Under the pieces are notes generated by a model. That model was not told where the DNA came from and did no database searches. It saw nothing but the letters and a program-made list of their open reading frames with translations. From positions 1-20,555 of the forward strand of contig JBNKJS010000014.1 in assembly GCA_050291365.1 (NCBI GenBank): a DNA stretch of 20,555 nucleotides, given 5' to 3'. Numbering within the stretch: the first letter of the stretch is position 1; each line of letters opens with the position of its first letter. Position numbers and translations under genes: made by a program. The stretch comes from JAAGZL01 sp050291365. GTDB lineage: Bacteria > Pseudomonadota > Gammaproteobacteria > Chromatiales > Chromatiaceae. Positions 7,465-13,521 of this stretch are shown here, piece by piece.

Positions 7465-7498
7465 AGTTTAAGGTGGGGGCAGTTTAAAGTGGGTGTCC
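7465..7498 (+). repeat. Tandem copies of the AGTTTAAxGTGGG motif
   Basis: AGTTTAAGGTGGGGG at 7465-7479 is followed by AGTTTAAAGTGGGTGTCC at 7481-7498. The second copy ends three bases from the stop codon of the diguanylate cyclase gene on the other strand. With 7311-7325 it brackets the antiporter relic in direct orientation. Confidence 0.6.
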
Positions 7499-7500
7499 AT

Positions 7501-8598
7501 TTAATTGGCAATAACACATCGGTTTTTGCCGCTGGTCTTTCCAATGTACATGGCATTGTCCGCCTGCTCAATAAGTTCATGCAATGATTTGTTACGAGTT
7601 TCATTAGATGCCAGACCTTGAGTAACAGTCATAGTGAACTCAACTGCCTTGCAAACCATATTTTTCTTCTCTATATTCGTACGTAACCTTTCTGCTACTA
7701 CAGTAGCATGTTCGATATCTGTTTCTGGCAGCAGGATAATAAACTCCTCACCACCCCATCTTGAGACAATATCCCTAGGCCTCACTGTCTCATGAAGTAT
7801 CGCTGATACATTTATTAGGGCCTGGTCTCCGCATGTATGGCCGTATTTATCGTTAATACTTTTAAAATCATCAATATCCAAAATAATTATCGACAAGGTA
7901 GAATTGTCCCGCCTAATTTCTTTCAATTCATTTTCTGCCAAGTGAATAAAAAGGCGTCGATTATATAAACCAGTCAACTCATCAGTTGTTGAGGCGTGTT
8001 CCAGCTTACTGCGGACATCATTGTTTATCTTTGAGTAGAATAACGAAACAAATACCGCGCTGGTTATAAACGCAGTGGAGTTGAAGCCTCTGATGTTTGA
8101 TGTATGGGTTTGGTCAAGTATGTATGGCGGTACATAATCTATAAGGGCTATATCTAAAATGGTGAAAGCAATTATTACTAAAATCAACTTGCCTGTTCTA
8201 GTCGCCTTGGAATCACCATAAGTCAAGAATGTCAAAGCACCTAACAAAATAATATAGTAGTGAAATCCGCTATGCGTGCCCACGTAGTAACTAGCAAAAG
8301 CTGCGTGGCTCATTATCTCAATATAGACAAGCCAACTTATAAGAACAGTATTGTTTCGCTCTAACGATGATTTGATGGTTATTAAACAATAGGCATAAAT
8401 CAACACACTGAAGGTGTTGAAAATAACCATAGGGAAGATGCCAAGGTAGAAAAACAGAACCAGAAATAGCACATGAACAGTTGCAGCAGCTAATAAGGAG
8501 TATTTGCCGAATATTAAGAAATCACTGAAAAACAGCTTTTTCCACCTATTGCTCTGTATGATGATTCTATTTGCCAACTTTAACGGATCAACCTGCAC
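7501..8598 (-). CDS. Membrane-bound GGDEF diguanylate cyclase
   Basis: This 365-residue protein would make cyclic di-GMP from two GTP at the inner membrane. Residues 30-190 contain about six hydrophobic helices with no recognised sensor domain. The GGDEF domain follows (about 200-365): DELTGLYNRR (206-215), DIDDFKSINDKYGH (241-254) and the active-site loop as GGEEF (282-286). An RxxD motif (R273-P-R-D276) sits exactly five residues before GGEEF, so the product-inhibition I-site appears intact. The start is GTG at 8598 with a poor ribosome site, so the true start could be a little downstream. The gene is AT-richer than the neighbouring operons and is bracketed by GTGGGTGTC-type repeats (7484-7498 and, inverted, 8707-8717). 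This suggests arrival as an accessory cassette. No phosphodiesterase (EAL) partner is in view. Confidence 0.92.
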   Translation of the reverse strand: MQVDPLKLANRIIIQSNRWKKLFFSDFLIFGKYSLLAAATVHVLFLVLFFYLGIFPMVIFNTFSVLIYAYCLITIKSSLERNNTVLISWLVYIEIMSHAAFASYYVGTHSGFHYYIILLGALTFLTYGDSKATRTGKLILVIIAFTILDIALIDYVPPYILDQTHTSNIRGFNSTAFITSAVFVSLFYSKINNDVRSKLEHASTTDELTGLYNRRLFIHLAENELKEIRRDNSTLSIIILDIDDFKSINDKYGHTCGDQALINVSAILHETVRPRDIVSRWGGEEFIILLPETDIEHATVVAERLRTNIEKKNMVCKAVEFTMTVTQGLASNETRNKSLHELIEQADNAMYIGKTSGKNRCVIAN

Positions 8599-8697
8599 TT
8601 ATTTCAATTAGGGTCTACTCTTGCCTATATATGCACCTAGGGTGTCTATATAAATATAGCATTAATTAACCTATTGATAAGATTCAGGAAAAGATTA

Positions 8698-8727
8698 GCA
8701 AAAAAAGACACCCATCCAAAATGAAAA
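8698..8727. repeat. Dispersed repeat copy related to 1951-1980 and to the GTGGGTGTC ends
   Basis: The 30 bases here match 1951-1980 at about 25 positions, sharing A-rich sequence followed by a GA(C/T)ACCCA(T/G)CCAAAATG core. On the other strand it reads GGATGGGTGTC, close to the repeat arms at 7311-7325 and 7484-7498. It lies just upstream of the diguanylate cyclase gene. The A-rich part inflates the match, so the relation is suggestive only. Confidence 0.4.
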
Positions 8728-8860
8728 GCCGGTCAATTTCTATCTCACTTGTTGAGTCTTGTTGTCTGAAATTCACATAAGGGCGGTTTTTGCCAACAAC
8801 AGCAAGTTCGAGATGCAACACCTTAAATTACAAAGAGAAAAGGGGTAAGAGGTGAACCTT

Positions 8861-8897
8861 TAAATTCTGTAGCGGTTCTTTCTGATGTCAGAATTTA
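8861..8897. repeat. Inverted repeat next to the stop of the PEP-CTERM gene
   Basis: TAAATTCTG (8861-8869) and CAGAATTTA (8889-8897) are perfect nine-base arms. A smaller nested palindrome, TTCTGATGTCAGAA, overlaps at 8880-8893, so two alternative hairpins are possible. It lies directly after the stop codon of the minus-strand gene and may protect or end its transcript, although no T-run follows. Confidence 0.4.
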
Positions 8898-9626
8898 TTA
8901 GGGTTGCAACAAAGCCTTGCCGGATCGGCAAGGCTTTGTTGTACGGCGAAATAGTCCCAAGCCGATTAGTGAAGAAGCAAACAGCCAGAACGCAGCAGGA
9001 AGAGGCACAGCATTGACAGATACAGAAAATGCACGCGTGGGAGTATCCCGATAATATACAGAGTAATCGGTGCCATTAGTTTCGTTATACATCACCATGT
9101 GGAAGTCCCCTGTCGGTTCTGTGTTAACTGCAGACCAACTGAAGCTGCCGACGACATCCAGGTCTGTTTCTGCCGTCAACCAGTAGGTCTGGTTTGCATT
9201 CAAAGTAACGGCGTTGCCATTGCTGATTGCAAAATTCGTTACCCCGTTGCTGGTATCTCTGCAGCAATATATATCATCAAAGTTGTATGTCTGACTCCAA
9301 ACCTGAGCACCTTCCACGCCACTATTGTCTGCATAGAGCGAAAGACGAAAACTGCTTTGCGGAGTGTAGCCATTGCCTGGGCCCCACATCGCTGCGGTAA
9401 TACCTGCCAAGGTTCCAGTCACGGAGGCCTCGAACGATACCCCTATCAAACGCATAACAGTATCGTCTGTATCCGGAGTTCTATCGCCAATCCAGTTGCC
9501 ACCTGGACCGTATAAGTCCCCAGGCTGACCAAAGCTGTTATAGGTATAGACAGATGCTGCACTTACAACACCGGCAAATGACCCCAATACCAAGATAGAT
9601 GCGAACATCAAGACTCGTAGCTTCAT
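8898..9626 (-). CDS. VPLPA-type PEP-CTERM exported protein (choice-of-anchor-like)
   Basis: This 242-residue surface or matrix protein has a signal peptide (hydrophobic 5-22, likely cut after VVSA). A beta-rich body includes FRLSLYADNSGVEGAQVWSQ and QTYWLTAETDLD, which resembles the choice-of-anchor R type. The C-terminal sorting signal is VPLPAAFWLF from residue 207, a helix, then RR at 227-228. Such proteins are cut and anchored by exosortase-type enzymes, which are not in this window. The ATG follows AAGGGAG. Unusually, 14 residues (TTKPCRSGKALLQP) follow the arginines, where the signal normally ends within a few residues. That tail is encoded almost entirely by a perfect hairpin at 8907-8941, so it may have been added by insertion of a palindrome into the gene end. 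A CC pair lies in the middle (IYCCRDTS). Confidence 0.85.
   Translation of the reverse strand: MKLRVLMFASILVLGSFAGVVSAASVYTYNSFGQPGDLYGPGGNWIGDRTPDTDDTVMRLIGVSFEASVTGTLAGITAAMWGPGNGYTPQSSFRLSLYADNSGVEGAQVWSQTYNFDDIYCCRDTSNGVTNFAISNGNAVTLNANQTYWLTAETDLDVVGSFSWSAVNTEPTGDFHMVMYNETNGTDYSVYYRDTPTRAFSVSVNAVPLPAAFWLFASSLIGLGLFRRTTKPCRSGKALLQP
8907..8941 (-). terminator. Perfect 16-bp hairpin overlapping the end of the PEP-CTERM gene
   Basis: CAACAAAGCCTTGCCG (8907-8922) and CGGCAAGGCTTTGTTG (8926-8941) form a perfect 16-bp stem with a three-base loop. It could end transcription, but no T-run follows on either strand, and it lies inside the last codons of the gene instead of after the stop. A REP-like insertion is an equal possibility. 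Confidence 0.5.
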
Positions 9627-10128
9627 GACTGGTGACTCCCTTATCCATTAAAGGTGTATTCGATAAGCCGTGCGTGTACCTATCAAGAGATTGGTGCGTA
9701 TACGATGCTTCTTAGCGCTGAAGAACTTTAGCCAGGAAGGGAAGGTACAAGCTGTCCATAGCCCTGACTTTGATGTTGGTAGTGATTATGTTGTTGAGAG
9801 AAAAATTGAGCAACTCATGAATATGAGTTATGTGATAATAATCACATGGAAGAAAAAACTAAATACACAAGACAGTTAGACACCCCAACTAAATCAAGGA
9901 TTGATTTTAAAAATATTTACATCTTGCCCAATGGCTAACATGCTGGAGAAAAATGGTCTTTGAAAAATATTTAGCTTCTTCATGGTGCATTTGATACACA
10001 TGGCATTGTGCCAACTGTTTTTTTAAAATAATAGATTGCTTCAAAATATTTGGTGGGTTACGCAAACAACGCTAACCCACCATGCATTAAATATGATGAT
10101 AGGGAGCGCATCCTTTCTCCCTTCTAAT
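9627..10128. other. AT-rich intergenic region without a supported gene
   Basis: About 500 bases separate two minus-strand genes. The right part, near the 3' end of the upstream gene, holds the hairpin at 10051-10082. GACACCCCAACTAAA at 9880-9894 weakly resembles the GTGGGTGTC repeats in reverse. A 69-codon open frame at 9670-9879 has no family resemblance. The leader of the PEP-CTERM gene must lie at the left edge, but no convincing promoter boxes were found. Confidence 0.5.
10051..10082. repeat. REP-like palindrome, TGGTGGGTTA type
   Basis: TGGTGGGTTA (10051-10060) and TAACCCACCA (10073-10082) form a perfect ten-base stem around a 12-base loop. Palindromes of the GGTGGGTTACG...TAACCCACC kind are common intergenic repeats in gammaproteobacteria and are candidate substrates of RAYT enzymes. 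It lies 47 bases after the stop of the minus-strand secreted protein gene and could also stabilise or end that transcript. Confidence 0.65.
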
Positions 10129-11097
10129 TTATCCGCCAGGACTTCCCAGCCACCACCGTTGATGTGATGTCAGATGTATGCCTGTTATGTTGTATTTTCC
10201 AGCTACCAGCTGTGCGGCATTTTGGATTCCGCCTTCCTTGCTTATCATGGATGCAAGTTTTGGATCTTCGAGTAGATCATATAGTGAGCGTCTATCACCG
10301 TTAACATATGCGGTTGTGCTGACCAGCCTCACACCGTGACTGTAGTCTGCGTACTCGGCGTGGTGAACTGTGCTTAGTGGCTGAATGGGTTGTCCGTTTG
10401 GATGCTGCCAACCGTAGATAGCAACACGGCCTTGCTTTTCCCGCAGTCTGTTGGTTATTACTAGGTCTTTCTTTTGGCCCGCCAACAATGAACCCAGGGG
10501 AATTCTCTTTGTCCGTCTCTGTTGTTCCACCATACGATTGTGTTGTGAATAGTATTCGGTCGAACTCATTTTCGGACCAGGCGTCATTGGCTTTGGTTTA
10601 AGATGTTCATCGGTCTGGGCATAGATGGCATCAACAATTTTAGGAGTTGGTAAAACAAAACCAAATCGCTGTGCAATAGTCGTTGCTGCATTCATTCCCA
10701 TGGGAATACGCAGAAAATCACGGTTCGACCCCACTGCAAGATAATCCGGCATGACACATAGGGTGATTTCTGTCCGGGTGCCGTTAGGCATGGTTTTCTT
10801 GATGGTCACCGGCTGCAGGCGACGCAGGAAGCTGGGGATGTTCCCGGCCATGACTTGATTAAGGATCAATGCCTCACGTTTTTTGCCACTAGACCCATGT
10901 ACTTTAGCAACAAAGCTTGAGCCGCCAATAGCACCAGGGGTGCGGCTGGGAATGGCATTGGTGAGGGAGGATTTACAGAAATGTACGTCTTCTTCGGAGG
11001 CGTATACCGCTTCATCGGAGGAGTATACTGCTCCTGGAGTCACAACTAATGTGACGACAAATGATATGACTGCTACAAATATTAAGGATCTAAACAA
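10129..11097 (-). CDS. Uncharacterised exported protein with HAEYADYSHGVRLV motif
   Basis: I cannot assign a function to this 322-residue protein. It has an N-terminal signal peptide (hydrophobic 5-20, cut near AVYS). Next comes a duplicated seven-residue unit (AVYSSDE, AVYASEE) encoded by a 21-base tandem repeat at 10994-11035. A conserved-looking core follows: GNIPSFLRRLQPV (85-97), VMPDYLAVGSNRDFLRIPM (115-133) and LPTPKIVDAIYAQ (149-161). The C-terminal part contains VAIYGWQHPNGQPIQPLSTV (225-244) and HHAEYADYSHGVRLV (245-259). The clustered His, Asp, Tyr and Arg there look like an active or metal site, which is inference. The start is TTG at 11097, supported by AGAGGA at good spacing. 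It has cysteines only at 41 and 114. The protein is probably periplasmic or secreted. A long palindrome at 11218-11252 lies in its upstream region. Confidence 0.7.
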   Translation of the reverse strand: MFRSLIFVAVISFVVTLVVTPGAVYSSDEAVYASEEDVHFCKSSLTNAIPSRTPGAIGGSSFVAKVHGSSGKKREALILNQVMAGNIPSFLRRLQPVTIKKTMPNGTRTEITLCVMPDYLAVGSNRDFLRIPMGMNAATTIAQRFGFVLPTPKIVDAIYAQTDEHLKPKPMTPGPKMSSTEYYSQHNRMVEQQRRTKRIPLGSLLAGQKKDLVITNRLREKQGRVAIYGWQHPNGQPIQPLSTVHHAEYADYSHGVRLVSTTAYVNGDRRSLYDLLEDPKLASMISKEGGIQNAAQLVAGKYNITGIHLTSHQRWWLGSPGG

Positions 11098-11217
11098 AGC
11101 GCGTCCTCTAATTACATTGATAAGTTAATAATTTTGCTCCTTATTTTTTATTTTCTTTAGGTGCACAACATACGATGGGGCGCGATTGTATTACTAAATA
11201 CGTGCAAATTACAAGGG

Positions 11218-11252
11218 ATATATCGTGATTTGTGCGAAATATCACAATATAT
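11218..11252. promoter_or_regulatory. Operator-like inverted repeat upstream of the secreted protein gene
   Basis: ATATATCGTGAT (11218-11229) and ATCACAATATAT (11241-11252) match as inverted arms at 11 of 12 positions around an 11-base spacer. The GTGAT...ATCAC core recalls CRP/FNR-type half-sites, but the spacing is too long for a standard site. It sits about 120 bases before the TTG start of the minus-strand gene. Either a regulator site or a hairpin is possible. Confidence 0.4.
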
Positions 11253-11420
11253 AGGATGGTAAGCGTTAAATTCCCTCTTTTCTTCGTCAGATCAGGCAGT
11301 TAACAAAAACCATCAACCCGCTGCTTGAACGCGGGGTAGCGGTAGATAGCAAGGACTGTTCCTGCGGTAATAGGTGATCTAAGGATGGAATGCTGGGCCG
11401 TAGGGTTAAATGCGTTGCCT

Positions 11421-11526
11421 TTTTACCTTTCACCCTAACCCCCTCCCCCTGGGGGAGACGACTCCAAGGATGGAGGAGGTAGGGCGACGCAGGAGGCCAA
11501 AGCCGAGGGTTGGGGTGAGGGGAAAA
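11421..11526. repeat. REP-like palindromic element, CCCTAACCCCC type
   Basis: The outer arms CACCCTAACCCCC (11431-11443) and GAGGGTTGGGGTGAGGGG (11505-11522) are imperfectly inverted. An inner perfect palindrome, CTCCCCCTGGGGGAG, lies at 11443-11457. The pattern of CTCACCCCAACCCTCTCCC-like arms is a familiar intergenic repeat of gammaproteobacteria. It begins immediately after the stop of the CARDB protein gene and could act as a transcript-end structure. Confidence 0.7.
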
Positions 11527-12645
11527 TTAGTATCTCTGCTCAAACTCCTGCCAATTACGGAAGGTCTCTCCAGTAGAACATTTTACCGGATGACCTACAG
11601 CATATTTGTCATGGTGGGGGAGTCTTACAAAGTAGGATCCCTGGACATCATTGTTGTGTGAGTTGCTTTCATTTCTGTTGTAGATAACCTTGGCAGAGAT
11701 CTTCTTTGTGCCTGATCTGCCCCAACTATGTCTCCTCTTGATGGTGTGGGATGCTCCCGCCGCCAAGGGGGGGATGTTGTAGGTTTTTGTCCCTTTCTGT
11801 TTGACGTAAAAACGTAGTTTGGTGTTGGCCATTCCACTGACGTTACCACTTCCAATATTCTTTACCACAGCGCGAATATCTCTTTTCCCACCAACTGGCG
11901 GTCTTTTATCGTTGTCGACACAGACGATTAGATCTGGCAGAGCATGCACGCCAAAGGTCCAGTTCTTTCTGTTATTGTTGTTATCAAGTTCCGGAATCAT
12001 GTCTGCCGGGTCTAGTGAGAACTCACAGGTGTAGTTTCCGGCCTTGGGAACCGGAAAGTTTTGCACAAAGGTAACACCTTGGTTTTTCTGCAGGGTCACA
12101 TTCATCTCTTGTCGATAGATCTTGTCGGCCAGGCCTCCCGGTCTTTTTAGTCTCATGACAACAACTGGATTTTGCGCAGGCGCTTTACCGTAATTCATCA
12201 CATTGCCTTCGAATCTCACGGTTTGTCCTTCACCTGGGTTCTGGGGGGTTACTTTAATTACGCCGACCTGGAGATCAGGCAGATCACAGTTTTTCAATGT
12301 AAACACACCTGTCTGGGCGTTAACAGGTGTAGGGTTTTGTGCAGTAGGGGAGGCGCTGATCTTAATTATATAGCTGTCCGGATTTGATGCCCCGCCGTCC
12401 CAGGGAAAACTACCATTGTTGGAGGCGTTTATTGCCAGGGTACGTTTAACAGACTGTCCATTCGGATGCATCAGAAAGATACTTACCTTATCGGCCATGG
12501 GGCCAGATATGTTCCAATTAATCGTTTGTGGTTTGAATAGGCAGTATTGCTGGCCAGCAACAGGGTTGGTGATTGTTATGGATCCCCCCCAGGAAAGTGT
12601 TGGCAGGGAAAGGATAATCAATATAAGCAGTGCAATCTTTTTCAT
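11527..12645 (-). CDS. Exported protein with KNH-like domain and two CARDB-like domains
   Basis: This 372-residue protein starts with a clear signal peptide (MKKIALLILIILSLPTLSWG, cut near residue 20). Residues 21-118 resemble the Kre9/KNH (Ser-Thr-rich anchored) beta-sandwich: ITNPVAGQQYCLFKPQTINW, then GSFPWDGG and DSYIIKISAS. Two CARDB-type beta-sandwich domains follow, each opening with LPDL. The first, at about 122-235, has NYGKAPAQNP and the PELDNNNNRKNW end motif. The second, at about 236-342, has VVKNIGSGNVSG and NRNESNSHNNDV. Domains like these usually bind other proteins or surfaces at the cell exterior; no enzyme motif is seen. The C-terminus (343-372) is polar and lacks an anchor. 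The ATG follows AAGGGGG. The gene stands alone, with a REP-like element just after its stop. Confidence 0.85.
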   Translation of the reverse strand: MKKIALLILIILSLPTLSWGGSITITNPVAGQQYCLFKPQTINWNISGPMADKVSIFLMHPNGQSVKRTLAINASNNGSFPWDGGASNPDSYIIKISASPTAQNPTPVNAQTGVFTLKNCDLPDLQVGVIKVTPQNPGEGQTVRFEGNVMNYGKAPAQNPVVVMRLKRPGGLADKIYRQEMNVTLQKNQGVTFVQNFPVPKAGNYTCEFSLDPADMIPELDNNNNRKNWTFGVHALPDLIVCVDNDKRPPVGGKRDIRAVVKNIGSGNVSGMANTKLRFYVKQKGTKTYNIPPLAAGASHTIKRRHSWGRSGTKKISAKVIYNRNESNSHNNDVQGSYFVRLPHHDKYAVGHPVKCSTGETFRNWQEFEQRY

Positions 12646-12944
12646 TGGACCCCCTTGTTATAGTTTTAATCTAGTTCTTATGTTGTATAAAGAGTCACTT
12701 CTGAGTTTCTAGTCAACACCTCATTCATACAGCTATTCCAGTACAGAATCAAGGGTAAAGATCTCAGTTTATGGGGTATGTCCAGCAGCGTATAGATGTG
12801 CCGCAAATATGAATTGCAATAGGGATTAGAAAAGAGTGGTGATCAAGAATTACAGGTTTTGATTTTCGTGGACATAAAATTACAGGATGTAGAAGTAGTA
12901 CAGACAGGTACTGTATACGGACTAAAGGATGGAATTTTACAGAT
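12646..12944. other. Intergenic region between two minus-strand genes
   Basis: No gene is seen. The element AATTACAGG occurs twice in direct orientation (12848-12856 and 12878-12886), 30 bases or about three helical turns apart. A short palindromic cluster, AGTACAGACAGGTACT, lies at 12897-12912. These could be regulator sites, but neither is long enough to be convincing. Confidence 0.35.
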
Positions 12945-13316
12945 CTATATCAGTAATAGCGCCGCCGCTACTTTGCGCCCCTCAGCTACTAGGACGTTGT
13001 AGGTGCGACATGCCGCCGGGGTTGTCATAATCTCAATCCCAATGTTCATTTCAACCAGGGTTGCATATAAGGCGGGGTTTGGAAAACGCTGAGTGGCCCC
13101 GGTACCGAGGATGACCAGTTGAGGTTTGAGGTCGGCCAGGGGGTGAAAATGCTCAGGTGTCAGATCTTCAAAAAGCTGAGGCGGCCACTCGCCGATGATC
13201 TGTTGCGGAGTCACTATTACGCTGCTGGTGTGGCGGTATTCGTTTACTACCAGCTCTCCAGTGTCGTAAGAGCGAATAATGTAGTTATCGCCTTCATCTG
13301 CTAAGTTAAATTTCAT
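12945..13316 (-). CDS. Mth938-like domain protein (DUF498 family)
   Basis: This 123-residue cytoplasmic protein belongs to the Mth938 / DUF498 fold family, which includes the mitochondrial complex I assembly factor NDUFAF3. Characteristic parts are the SSVIVTPQQIIGEWPP strand-turn (31-46), KPQLVILGTGATQRFP (64-79), and the C-terminal IEIMTTPAACRTYNVLVAEG (94-113), followed by RKVAAALL. No catalytic residues are known for the bacterial members. The length equals the family norm. It diverges from the aminotransferase gene across about 200 bases that hold a hairpin at 13368-13394. Many proteobacterial relatives are found next to this same aminotransferase, so the pairing is typical, although no functional link has been proven. 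Confidence 0.88.
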   Translation of the reverse strand: MKFNLADEGDNYIIRSYDTGELVVNEYRHTSSVIVTPQQIIGEWPPQLFEDLTPEHFHPLADLKPQLVILGTGATQRFPNPALYATLVEMNIGIEIMTTPAACRTYNVLVAEGRKVAAALLLI

Positions 13317-13367
13317 GGATTTAAGATACCCAAAGCCAATAGGTGCGGCAAGTTAATATCTATTCTT

Positions 13368-13394
13368 CCCCCTTTCTCCAAAGGGGAGAGGGGG
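13368..13394. repeat. REP-like hairpin in the divergent intergenic region
   Basis: CCCCCTTTCTCC (13368-13379) pairs with GGGGAGAGGGGG (13383-13394) over 12 positions around an AAA loop. In plus-strand RNA all positions pair if two G-U pairs are allowed, but in minus-strand RNA those two become A-C mismatches. It resembles the inner part of the element at 11421-11526. Confidence 0.55.
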
Positions 13395-13521
13395 TAAATA
13401 GGATGGTATTGATCTTAAGGCCATTAAAACCCAGCTATGCGCCTAATTATTTTGACTTTTTGTTGTCTGCTCAGTTACCTTACTCGTTTGTTTTTTATAA
13501 CCCACACCAGTAGAGGTCAAA

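Larger units (their letters stand above)
7127..7500. other. Repeat-rich intergenic region with gene relics
   Basis: No intact gene is seen. From left to right it holds: a 23-codon frame at 7182-7253 that looks like a signal peptide (MGIKKSPLYKCIILLCL) and ends abruptly; a 15-base inverted repeat at 7275-7325; a 3' antiporter relic at 7355-7459; and two tandem copies of a GTTTAAxGTGGG-type motif at 7465-7498. No T-rich intrinsic terminator for the ligase cluster could be found. Confidence 0.6.
11098..11526. other. Intergenic region with operator-like and REP-like palindromes
   Basis: No gene is supported. The left part is the upstream region of the minus-strand secreted protein and contains the palindrome at 11218-11252. 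The right part, from 11421, is a REP-like element that runs to within a base of the stop codon of the CARDB protein gene. The stretch 11280-11400 shows nothing recognisable. Confidence 0.6.

Noticed and set aside
7300..7587. 95-codon plus-strand open frame over the repeat region
   Set aside because: It reads through the antiporter relic in the wrong frame and into the antisense of the cyclase gene; no family resemblance or ribosome site.
9670..9879. 69-codon plus-strand open frame
   Set aside because: Composition is mixed, no Shine-Dalgarno sequence precedes the start (the bases before it are the leader of the PEP-CTERM gene), and no family is recognised.
11218..11252. CRP/FNR binding site
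   Set aside because: The GTGAT and ATCAC half-sites are separated by 11 bases, too far for these regulators; kept only as an unassigned palindrome.
12897..12915. LexA-like box around TACTGTA
   Set aside because: Only one half resembles an SOS box and no gene of the SOS type lies near; the palindrome is too short.
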